A program made the position numbers and the translations under genes. The notes under the pieces are model-generated. The model did no database searches and had not been told where the DNA came from. It saw only the letters and a program-made list of their open reading frames with translations. A DNA stretch of 64,000 nt, taken from contig CM032121.1 of the NCBI GenBank assembly GCA_018894105.1, positions 27,504,230 through 27,568,229 of the forward strand. Reading direction: 5' to 3'. How positions within the stretch are numbered: position 1 is the first letter of the stretch; each line of letters begins with the position of its first letter. Origin of the DNA: Jacaranda mimosifolia (Eukaryota > Streptophyta > Magnoliopsida > Lamiales > Bignoniaceae). This document shows positions 33,738-47,037 of the stretch, one piece after another.

Positions 33738-35505
33738 AAGGACTTGTAGTGCACCAACGACTCATGAGACATCCACAAACAACCTTACGGTAACCAACTT
33801 TTGCTGATTGCAGCTCTATGCAACCCTTGACATATTTTGCCTCACTTTCCATGTATACCCATGACTCGAGCGACATCTACACTACTAGGTGTTAAGTCGG
33901 ACCTACCAATCAATCCTTGATTTGAAACCACACTATGGCATTCCACAACTTGTGAGATAATGCATAGGAAGTGTCAAATCAAAGGTGCATCATATGCTAA
34001 GTATATGAGCATAGCTTTCTACCATAAACGTGACCTACAACTCGTGAGATATCATGCAAATGTAGTAGCATCTTACGTCATATACTATTGGTAGAAGACA
34101 TAGATTAATTAAAAATCCTTTTAATTTGTATCCATTTTGACTTAATATTTTGAAAGCACTTAGACTCTTCTAAGTAGAGGGATTTTCTTGCATGTAAAGA
34201 TCTATCAATCTTATCTTCTCTTATTTAGGTTTTCTATATCCTAACCATACATCTCATACATCAATAGAATAAAGAAATGACAAATAAGTAAATGCGCCTA
34301 GCATGTTCCTAGGGTGGGATGACCATAAGTCTTAACCAAGTAGTGCACTTTAGAGCCATAGGTGCACTACTTAGTTGATTTTAAGTGGGTTGATTAAATC
34401 TAGCTATTACATAAATGTATCCTAAACATTCATGGGTCTTCATGCCTCCAATAGTCTTCTTGTCTCCTTGCAACAATTACATAGGAAAAGAAATCATCAC
34501 TTCTAGTGATTCTATTCTCATAATATTTACAAGATAGAAATTAAGAAACATGCAAACCCCAATTTAATATAATCCTTTTCACCAATTTGAAACAAATAAA
34601 ATCAACATTAGAGGCTCATGTTCCTCCACATTCATTCATCATCCATTCAATAATTAAATGAACAATAAATAAGAATGGACATTTAATTCAACAAATTAAA
34701 TTCTTATCTTATAAACAATTAATTAACTAGCAAAAATAAGCATAACACTTATGCATCTCATTTTTGCACATAATTGAAGACTAATTTGAACAAGATTTTA
34801 AAATCATTCAAAAATATCTAACATAATTTTGAGAACTTGCACAACATTTGTGCATCTAATTAGTATGAAATAATATAATTTTTTAGCACAAAATAACACA
34901 AATCAAGCCTCAAAACTCATCCAAAACACAATTGGGTGTTGTTGCCCGGCCAGCCCACACGGTTGTGCAGCAAGCACGAGCACAATGCACTTGTTGCTCA
35001 GCTACCGTCCAACGACTAAGTGGCAGCTTGCCCTATTTTGGTTTCGGACCAATTCAAGGCCATTTTTGGCCTAATTTTGTGCACCAAAAATGTAAGGACA
35101 CCTCCATAACACTAATTCACACATATTAGATGAATTTCTAGATTTAAAGCACCTTTCAAAAGTGGAAATTCAAGTGCTTATTCTTAAAAAATCAAGTGCA
35201 AGAAAGAATCAACATTCTTCATAATCTCCAATTAAACTTCAATCCAATTGGATCCAAAAATAACCAAGACAACTTAAGGCCAAATTAAACATGCTATATC
35301 ATCGTATAACATAAATCAATGTTAAATCAACATTTAACATTAACCTCTATGAATCAACAATTAAAACACATATTAGCATATTTCAATTCATCAACAAAGA
35401 AGCTACACTCAAAATCATCCATGATTTGAATCAAGTATTTGGTGATATTGATCAATTCATCACATGAATCAATCCAACAAATATCCAAATTAAAGCATGA
35501 ATTAA
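33738..35505 (-). other. Leader (5' untranslated region) of the minus-strand copia element
   Basis: This non-coding stretch lies between the primer site and the solo LTR. It is collinear with 54220-55950 of the plus-strand relative. A GC-rich patch at about 34935-35030 stands out; its open frame (34932-35129, plus strand) is antisense to the element and not credible as a gene. Confidence 0.75.
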
Positions 35506-35517
35506 GCTCCGATGCCA
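35506..35517 (-). other. Primer binding site of the minus-strand copia element
   Basis: The minus strand reads TGGCATCGGAGC two bases after the 5' LTR, matching TGGTATCGGAGC in the relative at 54208. Both are variants of the initiator tRNA-Met site. Confidence 0.75.
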
Positions 35518-35519
35518 CT

Positions 35520-37755
35520 TAAAGTAAGGAGTAGCCCAAGGATTCAATTATAAAACCACAAAAAGGCTAAATAAAACTTGTCTACTCCAAATTCAAGGAT
35601 CCAATCATGCTATAATAAGGATTTAGATTTGGAAAATTAACTTGAACACTTAATCCAAAGGTAGAATCAAAGATGACACCAATGAATACTTCAAAGTGCG
35701 AATCCGCGCACAGTAGAATCAGGCCAATAATTGGCCAACCAAATCAACTCCGAATTAGCTGAAAATTTGCAGAGAGCTCCTCAACTCATGTGAGAACTTC
35801 CAGTTAAAAGTTAAGCCAACTCAAAACACGGTAAGGCCTCCAAATATGTCTCCAAACTCTCTGGACAGCAATGGATCTTCAAGAGCAAAAGCTTCCCAAA
35901 TCTGAAGCCTCTAATATTATGATCCACACACCCAAGGAGAGCTCAAATTGACCTCTAATCATCTAGAGAACTAGAGAGAGAAGGAGAGGGAGGGCCGAAA
36001 TATAGAGAGAATTTAGTAAGGAAAGTGTGAAACTTCAATACATGAGTAAATCACACTTTTTGGAGGGAAAAATTGAATATAGCATCACATGCCTCATTGG
36101 CTAGCCACCTCTCTCTATATATAGAGTGGATGGTGTGATGCTATTTGGCATCACATCCTTCATGAGGTGCTTTTCCAACTTGGCAATCGGCTTGCATATG
36201 AAATGTGAATTTCACTTGCATTTGAATTTAATTTAAATCTACATTTCATCTCATGAAATATATTTCAAAATAATTCCAAACTAACCTCAAATGAACTCCT
36301 TCATTTGAATTTTTCCTCCAAAACTAGTTCCCCGTATTAATTAAATTAACTCTTTAATTTAATCAATTGCTTTGACTTAACCCCTTAAGTCAACTAACTT
36401 AACTCTTTAGAAGGTGTCAACTTAACTCTTTTAGTTAATTTGACTAATTAATAGTCATATGGCACCAATTAAATGAACTCCTTAATTTAATTGATCTAAT
36501 ATAACTCCTTAAATTATTTTGATAAATTTAACAATTAAAATTAATCAAGCCAAAATGACCAAAAACTTAGTCAACTGATTTCTCCATAAAATGGCAATAG
36601 TGAACTTTCTAACTCCTTAGAAAATTCCTCCCATCAAATAGAACTTACTTTAGGCTTTTGTGTGTGACCCATTAGGTTATCCCATTCATTGGACATGGGC
36701 TCACAATTTTTTTGATATATTGAATTTGAAATATTCACATTAGTTTAATGTCCTTTAAACTAATAATTCTTTCAATTAATCTCTATTAATTGAAGAGTAC
36801 CCAATCTCCATGGTCGATGTCTAGCCTCAAGCCCATGCAACCGAACTAATTGCTCAAAGTAAATATGCTTTGTGAACCATTCTAGCTCTATGCTTGCCAT
36901 GCAAATATGGTCCTTCTGTCTCCTATCTCCTGAAAGAGGCCTAAGGAAAGATATTTGTCGGCTCCCCAATAGCCTTGATAACTCTGTTTCTATTTCCAAT
37001 GTTTGATTACTCTTTGTGATCTCACTTTGGAAAACTCATTCTCCAAATTATCATACTACCTTGCGCAACGATTTCTTGAAATCAATCATTATAGAATATA
37101 TAGGAGATGCACTCGCCCTTCACAACGATGAGGAGGTGGATCCCATCTTAGATCTCACAAACCTCCATGTCTAAGTAGCTCATATCCAATCTCAACTCAA
37201 ATGGCCCACTATGTGGTTAAGAAAGAGTCAAGGTATGAGGACCTAAACATAAGGTTACCATGGATCCTCAGGTCTAAGGACTAATAATATATACTAGCGT
37301 AAATAGGAGAACTTGCTATTACCGACTTGCCACTGCGGCTATCTAGTGGATTCTCCAAGTGGGTCTTTAGTGAACTTCTTCTTTAACAAACACCCACTAA
37401 TATGCACCCATGTCTAACATGTGCTGCTCAAACATGGAGTAATTTTCAACTCCTTAAATTTATGCATCGTTAGTGCAAGTCTAGCCGAATCTTAGATGTT
37501 ATTCTCTTAAGATTCTATGACTTGGAACATTTTAAGATCATGATCGTGTAAGACTTATTTCATGATCACCACCCAGTGCATGACCAAGTACCGTAGTCTT
37601 GTGTGATCTAAGGGCTTCTTCAACCAAATACTAGTGAAGTAAAATAACATAAGATGAAGATGGCCATTTAATATGAATATCATTCAATCAATATTGTATC
37701 ACAAATGAAATAGGTTTCATGCCAATCTAATTGGCTGTAGGGCACTATTCCACCA
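35520..37755 (-). repeat. 5' LTR of the minus-strand copia element
   Basis: It aligns with 25420-27783, and carries one copy of the segment that is duplicated there. The inner end (35520) abuts the primer site; the outer end reads CACTATTCCACCA. Confidence 0.88.
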
Positions 37756-39660
37756 CATCTTTGGTGTAATCCCACTATATGGCCCTTTGTGAGATACGTG
37801 GTCACCACCTTAAAAAAGACACCTCAACCTTCAAAAAATTAAAGCATGCTAATGCTTGGTCGAGTAAACATAAGCTCATGATAAGGTCTTCCAGGAGGTG
37901 TATGGCTGCATCCCTCATTTTAATCATTGAACCCTCCAAAGGGCATAAGGCCTATGCACCATCCTTTATTAAAACAACTCCACAATCATCAGCATGACCT
38001 TTCAAACAAGGCTCGCCCTCCAACATCATATCAACACTTAAGCATCAATGATGAAATGCTACTTGACTGAGGGCCTATGATCAGACTTAACCACTATGAT
38101 CACTAACAACATTAAGATCCTCAGTATGGGATCCTTTCTAATACACCATCATGGCACTTAGTCTCAAAATCATCACTAGCAAGGCACACAACTATGTTCC
38201 AAGCAAACCATTATGTATCGAATGAAACCTCATGAGTCCACCATAAATTGATGACTTTGATTAAACATACGATAGAACCTTACCAACGAGATGCTCGATG
38301 AGTTAACATCAGTCAACCTATTAATCATGAAAAAATCTCCTTAAAGAAACTTACTCTTTTATGCACTACTCTATGCAAGTTGAAGTTATCGCTTTAAAGG
38401 GACTGACAATGAAACTTTTTTTAAATAGGTTTAGGATATACTAGAAATCAAAGTAGAAATTATAAGATCATATTATTTGTGACCAAAAGATTAAATATGG
38501 AACTACTTACTTTCCTTATAACTCTTCAAGAGGCAAAGCAAAGAAGACTAAAATAAAAGAGACAATTACGCACATAGAATGGTATTATGGTTGGTTACAA
38601 AAATCTTCCCTCTAAGGGCCAGGCAACTATTCAAATATGTACAACAATTTGGCCATTGTTTTGGTAACAAAAGCCAAAAAGTTGTTTCAATTGTCAGGTC
38701 CACTAGTAGTCCATGAGTAAGCATAATGACCTCTATGACGATTAGCCCTAGTGTAGGAGAAACAACGGCAAAAACCAGCTACATAGGAGCTTGATAATCA
38801 GCTAAAGATATGGGATGGTGTGAGGTAGGAACAACGACAAATAATAACCAAAATAGCATTGAAAAATTCAGTTTCTAAGTGTGTTCTGAACTATATTCCA
38901 AGCTAAAAAGAAATGGAAACTATAGCAATGTAGAACTAATATCAACAAGAAGTAGAGTGTGTGGGAGAGTGATGCAATAATGCAAAAAAATGTGCAGCAA
39001 AAATAGGACCAATTTCTTGTAAATTTTCCAAGCAAAAAACTAGAATAGTAGTTTATAGAGTAGTAACATCGAATGAACATGAAGTGGAAAACAAGATTAG
39101 TTCCTTTTGAATGTCTAAGCGTCCTGCACCTTACACTAGAATTTCCTAGCAAAAACCAGCATAGTAGTCTATATAGCGATTTTAGAAAAAAGAAAGTAGT
39201 GTAGGAGATAGAGACAATAACCAACTAGTAAATAAAATTGAAAGCCAGGCCATAAGTCATTTGGATCTAAAGCATGGTCAGCTCAGTTCCTCCATTTAGA
39301 TGACTGTGAGAACTTACCTTATAATTTGATAACTCTGGAATATGACGTTGTGATTTACGTTGATGCTTCCTTTGCAAGGAAATCAACTGTTGCATTACCT
39401 TCCATGTAAAAAGATACGTTCAGGGAAAGGATAAAGGTTCTTCTTTTGTTAATGATATGAGCAAGACTCTTATAGTATGACTGGTGGTGATAGGATGAAG
39501 CTTCTACTTTTGTGCATGATATAAACCAACACACAAGAATTGAAATGATAGCTCAAATATGATCATTTGAAATTGCAAAAGATTTCAGTTTTCATGATTA
39601 AAACAATAATGAAATGTTAGTGGTGTTAGTGATATTAAAGTGAAATAAGTTAGCAAAAAA
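37756..39660. other. Minisatellite remainder and unassigned DNA
   Basis: The first 35-70 bp continue the minisatellite left of 25420 (unit start at 37763). The rest has no credible ORF. Between about 38940 and 39230 two diverged copies of a segment of about 150 bp follow each other, sharing CAAGCAAAAAACTAGAATAG-like words. I cannot name the origin. Confidence 0.5.
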
Positions 39661-39667
39661 AGAAAAT

Positions 39668-40160
39668 CTAGACTATTTTTTCAAAACCACAATAGATAAA
39701 AAATATGATTAGTACTCTCAAACTCATAGCAGTGCTAACACTTACAAATGAGACAATGCCCTTTTCTTGGAGTTTTTGGTCATAAGGGATGAGGTTGTGT
39801 AGGAGGCGCCAAGCAAAAATAGGTGCCATAGGGGTCAAAAAATCATTCCAATTAGTGGCTATATGGGGATTATGGTAGTTTGGTTGCCTGATTTCCACTA
39901 AGTATTCTTGATAGAGAAAAGGCCATTTAAAGAGAATTTCCAAACTGAAAGGTCTTTAGAATTTGGAATGATGGGGATTTCACAAAATTTTCTTGCAATA
40001 TCTAATGGAAGAACATCCTCAAGTTTTCTTAGGCTCCATTCTCCATTGTCCCAAAAGGCTTTAGCTAGAATGTTGGAAAAGTCAACAAAATGAAGAAAAG
40101 TGTTCAAGAAAGCCTTGCCCATCCAACAATCATGCCAGAAGGATTCCTTACCTTCCCTGA
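39668..40160 (-). pseudogene. LINE (non-LTR retrotransposon) ORF2 3' remnant, zinc-binding domain
   Basis: On the minus strand the reading starts REGKESFWHDCWMGKAFLNT at the 40160 edge and passes through FWDNGEWSLRKLEDVLPLDI. It then reads SKDLSVWKFSLNGLFSIKN and, in another frame, IFAWRLLHNLIPYDQKLQEKGI. These are the conserved words of the segment between plant LINE reverse transcriptase and its C-terminal zinc-binding domain (zf-RVT). The end of the domain is degenerate and its Cys/His pattern is not complete. The remnant is cut sharply at 40160/40161 where the long LTR begins. Confidence 0.8.
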
Positions 40161-43100
40161 TTGTAACATCCTGTCTGGGAGATCGCCTACTTGGCTGAGA
40201 TGCTACTCATTCTATACAACAAGCTTTCTAGATAAAAGAAAATAAATATTCTAGAACCTAAAATATTTAATTTCCACAAGTGACTTCTATTAACAATTGC
40301 ACTTATAACCATAGTATCATAGATCACACTTAGCACTTCCAGCCCATTTGTCATATCTATGTCAGTAGTTCAACAAATACAACATTTCTATAAATACATT
40401 CATTAGGTTTATTTCCTTTTGTGCTTAGTGGTTTAGTTTACTTTTAGCGCTAGTTCTTATCTAGGGTAAAGAACGAAAGAAAACAATACAAGAGTTATAA
40501 GTTTGAATGACTTAGTGAGATATTTGAGCAATAACAACAAAATAACAATTATCTAAGCATATTATACAGGAAATAGGAAGGAGCGTTATGGGTACCAGAA
40601 ATTGTGAAGACAGTCCCGATCCATCGATTACATAAAAATTGACTTTCTCAGTGTGTTAAAAATATGAAATCCACTTGATATAAAATAACAGTGTTTTTCA
40701 CAATTAAGCGGGGATTTTTCTTGCAAAGGAAAAAACATTTTATTTTCAGAATAGAGAAGAATTTCTTTCAAGACTAAAATATGTTCGTCCCGCCACTGTC
40801 CCATACTAGCGAGAAAACTTCACAAAATTTGTTGCCTTTTAGCAGAGATTTAAATCTCAAATATGACCGAAGGAGTCGACATGACATTTGAACAACTAAT
40901 TAATTTTCATCAAACACTCAAGTTTCAAAACATAAACATCAAACATATTAATCATTTTTGCAATTTAGCCGTTGGTGGCTCTCCAACCTTATTACTCTAC
41001 TTTTGAAAATATGAAAATCCTTATCCCTCAAAGTTTTGAGGGATCGGCTCGGACAAGTAATCATGTGTTAAGCATAGCTAGCCACATGCCTTATCCCACT
41101 CATAGACAATTACCTCCAATTGGCTATGAGCTAGGATTATACATAAAGATAGTAGGGTATTAGCTAAAAGACCAACCACTTTCAATCCACTCCGCCTGGT
41201 CATCTTTCGATACCGATCCCAGGGTCCATCCCCAAGGGTATCGAGTACTAAATATATTATAACATGTCTAACAACATTTTCTTTTAACATTTCAATTTGC
41301 CATGAAACCAAGCAATCAACCAATAAATATCAGGCTCATTTCAAGTTAATAGTCATGGGAATGATAGAAAATACCCTATTGAAATTTCTTTTTAGTTTTC
41401 CCAATATAATGGCCAATTTCAAGTAAAACAGCAAAAATCATGTTCAACTAGGAACCACAATTAGCATAAAAGAGCGATGTGTGGTAAAATTTTGCAAACA
41501 GTTTACTTTTTTCAAACTCATTTAAACATGAATTGGTTAATCATTCATTCTAGGAATTTAACATCTCAAGATAGTTGGGAATTCAAATAACATTAGCTTA
41601 AGGCTCACGGTCAAACGACAAGAAGAGAATTTCAAATAGACTGTCAAGATCAACACAAGAGTTGAAGATCAATATAGCATGGGGAAACAACAATTTTCAA
41701 CGAAGAAACGTTTAACAATGATGATATGGTTATATATATATAAGTTGAAAACTCATATAAGGGTAGGTAGAGAATTTAAATAATAACAAATCAAGAACTA
41801 CAAGGCAAACTAGAACAATTCAGGCAAATTTCAACTTAAGAGTCGAAGAATAGCATACAACGAACAAGCGGCAATTACTGGAATTCAACATAGAAAGGAT
41901 CAAGCAATAAAGATATATTCACAAATACATATGTTTTTTCCCTAGCAAAGAAATCTAGTATAAACTCACCTGTATGTGCAAAAGAATTTTCTTAGTACTT
42001 GGACTACTCACAATCTTATTTCCTGGTTAATTAAAGGACTAATATAAGATGACATAAGTTATCGGCGGACTAATTCTCTATATCGTAAATATAAATACAA
42101 TTAGCTTTGTTATTACCTAATTAACCCAAGACACATTGAATAGAGGTCTAAATAACGTTTCACTAATTTTCTTGAATGTAAATATTATCAATTCCTTAGT
42201 AAACACTAAGGTTATGCAATATATCAAACTTTTAATTCGTTGAGATAATGCTTAGGGATTAATCGCTATTGCCCTAAAATTGCAAATCCACTTGAGGGTA
42301 TAGATGACCTGAGACATATTATATATTAGCCAGATAATTTAGCTGACTTCAAGCTCAACTACTTTCACTATACTTAACCTAAAAGTCTCAATGTTATAAC
42401 AATTTTATTTAAGTTTTAATTTTATTTTAGTTCTTACTCGATTTATAAATAACTTATCTCAATCATACTTTATTTTAATTCTGATCTCATAATCAATTTG
42501 AGCTATCAAACTCAATTTATGATTAACTCTTTCTAATTACACCTTGGTCGTAAATCTTGTTCCATCCATTATAGAATCATGATCTTTATAAACTAAGCCA
42601 TACTACATAGTTTACTAAGCTTTAATGTTACAAATATTTAAATCAAAACTTAAACATTAATAATTTCCACAATAAATTTTAAATTTAAGTCAATCAATCC
42701 AAATTCTTGGTTGAGATTAATAAACTATAATCTTACAACAAAATTTAACCAACATTCAAAAATTTAATAGAATAAAACATGGTTCGAAAGCTTTTATGCA
42801 AATTAGGCCAAGCTAGGGTCCAAATTCAAGAACCAAAGTAGCTCAGATAAAGTTACAATCAACTCCCCGACCCTTTGTATAAACATCATTGGAGCCCTGT
42901 CGATGGCCGCTACTGCTGGAGCTAGAGGCTGCAACTACCCACTGGTGCACCTTGACGAAGTGAACATAATCCCCATATCAATTTTGGAATCTGAATCCTA
43001 GCTGCCCAACACCGCTACCAAACCCTAGAACAACCCTATTGCCACCATCGCAATTCTTCCACCATTGTCGGCTCAATACCAAAATTAAGGTCCCAAATTA

Positions 43101-43587
43101 CTTACCCATCAAGTTTCGACCAATACCCCTCTAAGCCCATCTTATTTTCACCATCGAATGTGGGGAAACCGCCACTATCATTGGGTGTCCACCGTCACCC
43201 TCGATTTCTCGATGATTTCTTCAGTGGTTTTGGGTGTTTTTAGTATGAATTTACTCACCATGAAAAAAGAGAGCTTTCTATGGAGTTAGTTTTGAGCTTT
43301 TTGGCCATTTTTTGGCCGTTCGCAACTCCAATGGGTATGGGGCACAATTTCATAAATTGAATAATTTTTGGGGTTCAAAGTTTATATATAAAGATATTTT
43401 TTTGTAATTTCATATTAGCCCCAAGATTTATCAACCACCTTCAACCAAGCCCTTAAGTGTTTTGGCTGCTTTCAATTCAACCCCTAGACTTTTAATCACC
43501 TTACTTGTGACCCCAAATCTCCCAATCAAGTCCTTAAACTTTTGGTTTCCATCTTTCCAACCCCTAACATTTAAAATTTTAAGCAAT
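40161..43587 (-). repeat. Long TGTAACA-type LTR (family R), minus copy 1
   Basis: The left edge begins TGTAACATCCTGTCTGGGAG, the inverse of a ...GGATGTTACA LTR end. On the minus strand the sequence runs back towards the family start seen at 48883 but stops about 250 bp short of it, abutting a plus copy at 43588. It has no coding domain. Multi-kb LTRs with TGTAACA/TGTTACA ends are common in plant Ty3/gypsy elements, for example the Tekay/Del group; that placement is inference. Confidence 0.65.
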
Positions 43588-43792
43588 TGTGACACCTCAA
43601 CTTCTTGTATAATAGACAAAGAAAATATATTCAGATAACTAAGGACTGAGCATGATTATTCAAAATCAAAGGATTGAATTGAAAAACAAGATAGAGACCT
43701 AATTGCTCACAAATTTAGATGTTAGGAGTTGGAAATATGGAAACCAAAAGTTTAAGGACTTGATTGGGAGATTTGGGGTCACAAGTAAGGTG
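43497..43792. repeat. Core of a large inverted repeat
   Basis: Positions 43497-43552 and 43737-43792 are perfect reverse complements over 56 bp by my reading, separated by 184 bp. The similarity continues outwards with mismatches for more than 1.5 kb on each side, since copies 1 and 2 of family R face each other. Confidence 0.8.
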
Positions 43793-45345
43793 CTTAAAAG
43801 TTTAAGGGTTGAGTTGGAGGTAGCTAAAACACTTTAGGGCCCGGTTGAAGGTGGTTGATAAATCTTAAGGCTAATATAAAATTACAAAAAAATATCTTTA
43901 TAAATAAACTTTGAACCTTGAAAATTATTTAATTTATGAAATTGCATCCCACACCCACTAGAGTTGTGAACAACTAAAAAACCCAAAACCAACTCTCTAG
44001 AAAACTCCATTTTCTTATGGCAAGTAAATTCATACCAAAAACACCTAAAACCACTGAAGAAATTGCTGGGAAATTGAGTCGATGGTGGACGCACAACAAT
44101 GGTGGTAGTTCTACCACCTGCGATGATGAAAATGAGATGGGCTTAATTAGAGAGGTTCTGGTCAGAGCTTGACAAGTAAGTGATTTGTGGCCTTAATTTT
44201 GCTATTGAGCCGGCAGTGGTGGAAGAATTGCGATGGTGGCAATGCAGCTGTTCTAGGGTTTGTAGCAACGTTAGGTGACCAATAAGCCAGGATTTGAATC
44301 CCCAAAATTGATATGGGGATTTTGTTCTTCTCTATGAGGTGCACCCTTAGGTGGTGGCGGAGGCAGCAGCACGACGGCGATTCGGCAACGTTTATACAGA
44401 GGATAGGGGAGTTATTTCTAACTTTATCAAGGCTACTCTTATGCTTGAATTTGGACCCTAGCTTGGCCCAATTTGGATAAAAGCTTTGGAACCAAGCTTT
44501 ATTCAATTAAATTTCTGAATTTTTGTTAAATTTTATTGTAAGATTATAGTTTATTGATCTAAACCAAGAATTAGGATTGATTGACTTAAATATAAAATTC
44601 ATTGTGGAAATTATTAGTGTTTAGATCTTGATTTAAATAATTGTAACATTGGAGCTCATCAAATTATAAAGTATAGCTTAGTTTATAACCTTAGATCACG
44701 ATTCCGCACTAGATGGAACAAGATTTACGACCATGATACAATTACAAAGAGTTAATCATAAATTGAATTTGATAGCTCACATTGATTATGAGCTCAGACT
44801 TAAAATAAAGTATAATTGAGATAAGTTATTCATAGATCGAGTAAGAAATCAAATAAAATTAAAACCTAAATAAAACTGTTATAACATTGAGACTTTTAGG
44901 TTAAGTAAAGTGAAAGTAATTGGGCTTGAAGTGAGCTAAATTATCTGGCTAATATATAATAAGTCTCAAGTCATCTATACCCTTAAGTGGATTTGCAATT
45001 CTAGGGCAATGGAGATTAATCCCTAAACGTTATCTTAACAAATTAAAGATTTGATAAATTGCATAACCTTAATGTTTACCAGGGAATTGATAATATCTAC
45101 ATTCAAGAAAATTAGTGAAACATTATTTAGACCTCTCTTTAATGCGTCTTGGGTTAATCAGGTAGTAAGAAAGCTAACTGAATTTATATTTACGATTTAG
45201 AGAATTAGTCCACTAATAACTCAAATCATTTTATATTAGTCCTTTAATTGACCAGGAAATAAGATAATGAGTAGTCCAAGTACTAGGAAAATACTTATGT
45301 GCATACCAGGTGAGTTTATGCTAGATTGTTTTGCTGGGAAAAAGA
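43588..45345 (+). repeat. Family R LTR, plus copy 2 (truncated)
   Basis: It starts TGTGACACCTCAACTTC, corresponding to TGTAACACCCCGAATC at 47171, and is the reverse complement of 41935-43552 through most of its length. It ends shortly after CAGGTGAGTTTATGC (about 45310), where orientation flips. The GTGAGT word in an AG context, present in all copies, resembles a 5' splice site. Confidence 0.65.
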
Positions 45346-45379
45346 CAAAAAGAAATAATAGTGATATATTTACTAATAT

Positions 45380-45640
45380 ATACATATATAAGTTGAGAAT
45401 TCATATCAGGGCAAGTTGAGAATTTAAATAACAATATCTCAGGAACTATATGCAAGAAAAATAGTTCAGATACACTATCAAACTCAATACAAGAGTCGAA
45501 GAATAGCATGGAACAAACAAATAGCAATTATTAAATGTCAATAGAGAATGGATCAAGCAACAGGGATATATTAACAAATATATATGTTCTTTCCCTAGCA
45601 AAGAAATGTAATATAAACTCACAAAAGTATCATTTCACTA
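45380..45640 (-). repeat. Family R LTR fragment, minus copy 3
   Basis: It matches 41735-41970 in the same orientation, including GAGTCGAAGAATAGCAT and TTCCCTAGCAAAGAAAT words. It directly follows plus copy 2 after a switch point near 45345-45390. Confidence 0.65.
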
Positions 45641-47037
45641 TAATCAAATTCTATCATGTGCCTCTTTGCTTCCAAATCTATTATGCGATTGATGTAAGGA
45701 CTTGGAGCTATTGTCTATCTTTGCCTATATATTTCCAATTAGAATGTTCTCTTTGTAGTGTTAGAAACTATTAGTTTGGTTAATTGGTATCTGTCTGTTA
45801 TGACGTAACCGACCTATGATTGAGCCTAACTAATATTTTCTTTTGACATTAGTTTCTGGATTATCAAAATTTTAGCTTTACGAAACGGGCCTAGACCAGC
45901 TTAGCCTGTAGTGTTCAACCTGAAATATTTCCAAATAATGCCAAGGTTCCAACAACAATCCTTTTTATCCAATCATCTGCTATTTATTCACTTTAAATCC
46001 TTCTTTGTTGACTTCTATATCCCTACTTGATATTTTCCTTTGAAATTCCAGTACTAACTATAGATGCATTCTGCAATCCTTAATAATCATTGTCCCTTTC
46101 TCCTCAAGTTCATAACCTTTCCTCAACTTTTTTTTAATAGACAATTTTCCTCTCTTTGTCATTTGATGTCATCTTGTAATTATACTGATGTGCTTTCTTA
46201 CTATTAATAAGCTAATAAATGTCTAAACCATAACCATATATACATATCAGTCATCATTATCTTAAAAAATTTACTTATGGAAAATATTTCTTGTTTCCCT
46301 TTCAAATACCATAATGCAATTATACTGGTTAATCTTATTGTTGAAATGTTTATTCTTTTAAAATTATAATATCGTACGAATCTCAACCACATATGAATAC
46401 TAATCATCCCCAAAACAATCCTTTGTTTCCCAAATTCTATCATCACAAATGTATTTGTGCAGTAATATAATCTCAAAAGGATTATTCCACCAAACATTTA
46501 TGAATTCATATGCTTGACATCTCAAGAGTAACGGACTAGATACAGGCTGGCCACTCCAACACCAATCATTTACTCTTTTGACATCAAGCATTATCCCAGA
46601 AGTTCATATCCTAGCTAGATTTTCATGTCATACTTAGCCTCCATTAATCCCAATATTCAATACTCGAATGAGATTCAAGTTAGCAACATACCACTTTCCT
46701 CAAATAGCCTCATTATATAAGTTATAGTATACTCTTATGTCCAAAATAACAATCTAAAAATATCTTTTACTTATCAGATTTAGCTCTATCTAAAATGATC
46801 ATTGACTTACGTATTGACTAAGGTGCTCTTAGACAAGTTCATACCCAATGTAAGTCCCCAAGATTATTACTCTCCCAAAATATAAAAAGCCATAACCCTT
46901 CACACCCTTGAAATCCAACATTATCCCAAAATTTTCATGTCCTATTCAAATCTCAGAGTTATGTTTAGTCCTTACTAACCAAACCTTTTCATATTCTGAG
47001 AATCATATCCTAACGTACCTCAGGTTTTCTAACCTAA
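45641..47037. other. Unassigned DNA between LTR fragments
   Basis: There is no credible ORF. Given the primer-site-like word at 47038-47049 on the minus strand, this may be the non-coding interior of a minus-strand element whose 5' LTR was cut at 47171. No gag or pol wording is visible. Confidence 0.4.

Larger units (their letters stand above)
25420..37755 (-). mobile_element. Ty1/copia element with long LTRs, minus strand, interrupted by a solo LTR
   Basis: The 3' LTR is 25420-27783 and the 5' LTR is 35520-37755. Flanking 5-mers are CCTCT (25415-25419) and CATCT (37756-37760), one mismatch. On the minus strand come the tRNA-Met primer site, a leader of about 1.9 kb, gag from ATG 31309, protease, integrase, reverse transcriptase, RNase H and a polypurine tract. 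Comparison with the related plus-strand copy at 52022-61641 shows that 31501-33737 is an extra insertion in the leader. The reverse transcriptase lacks its catalytic centre through an internal deletion, and gag has several stops. Confidence 0.88.

Noticed and set aside
34932..35129. 65-codon Cys/Ala-rich plus-strand ORF
   Set aside because: It is antisense to the copia leader and created by a GC-rich patch; the same patch in the relative has no matching frame.
38868..39224. 118-codon minus-strand ORF rich in Phe/Ser/Leu
   Set aside because: Composition is low-complexity and it overlaps two diverged tandem segments; no family wording is visible.
46204..46591. Overlapping minus-strand ORFs with Trp/Cys residues
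   Set aside because: The products show no domain words and lie in unassigned non-coding DNA between LTR fragments.
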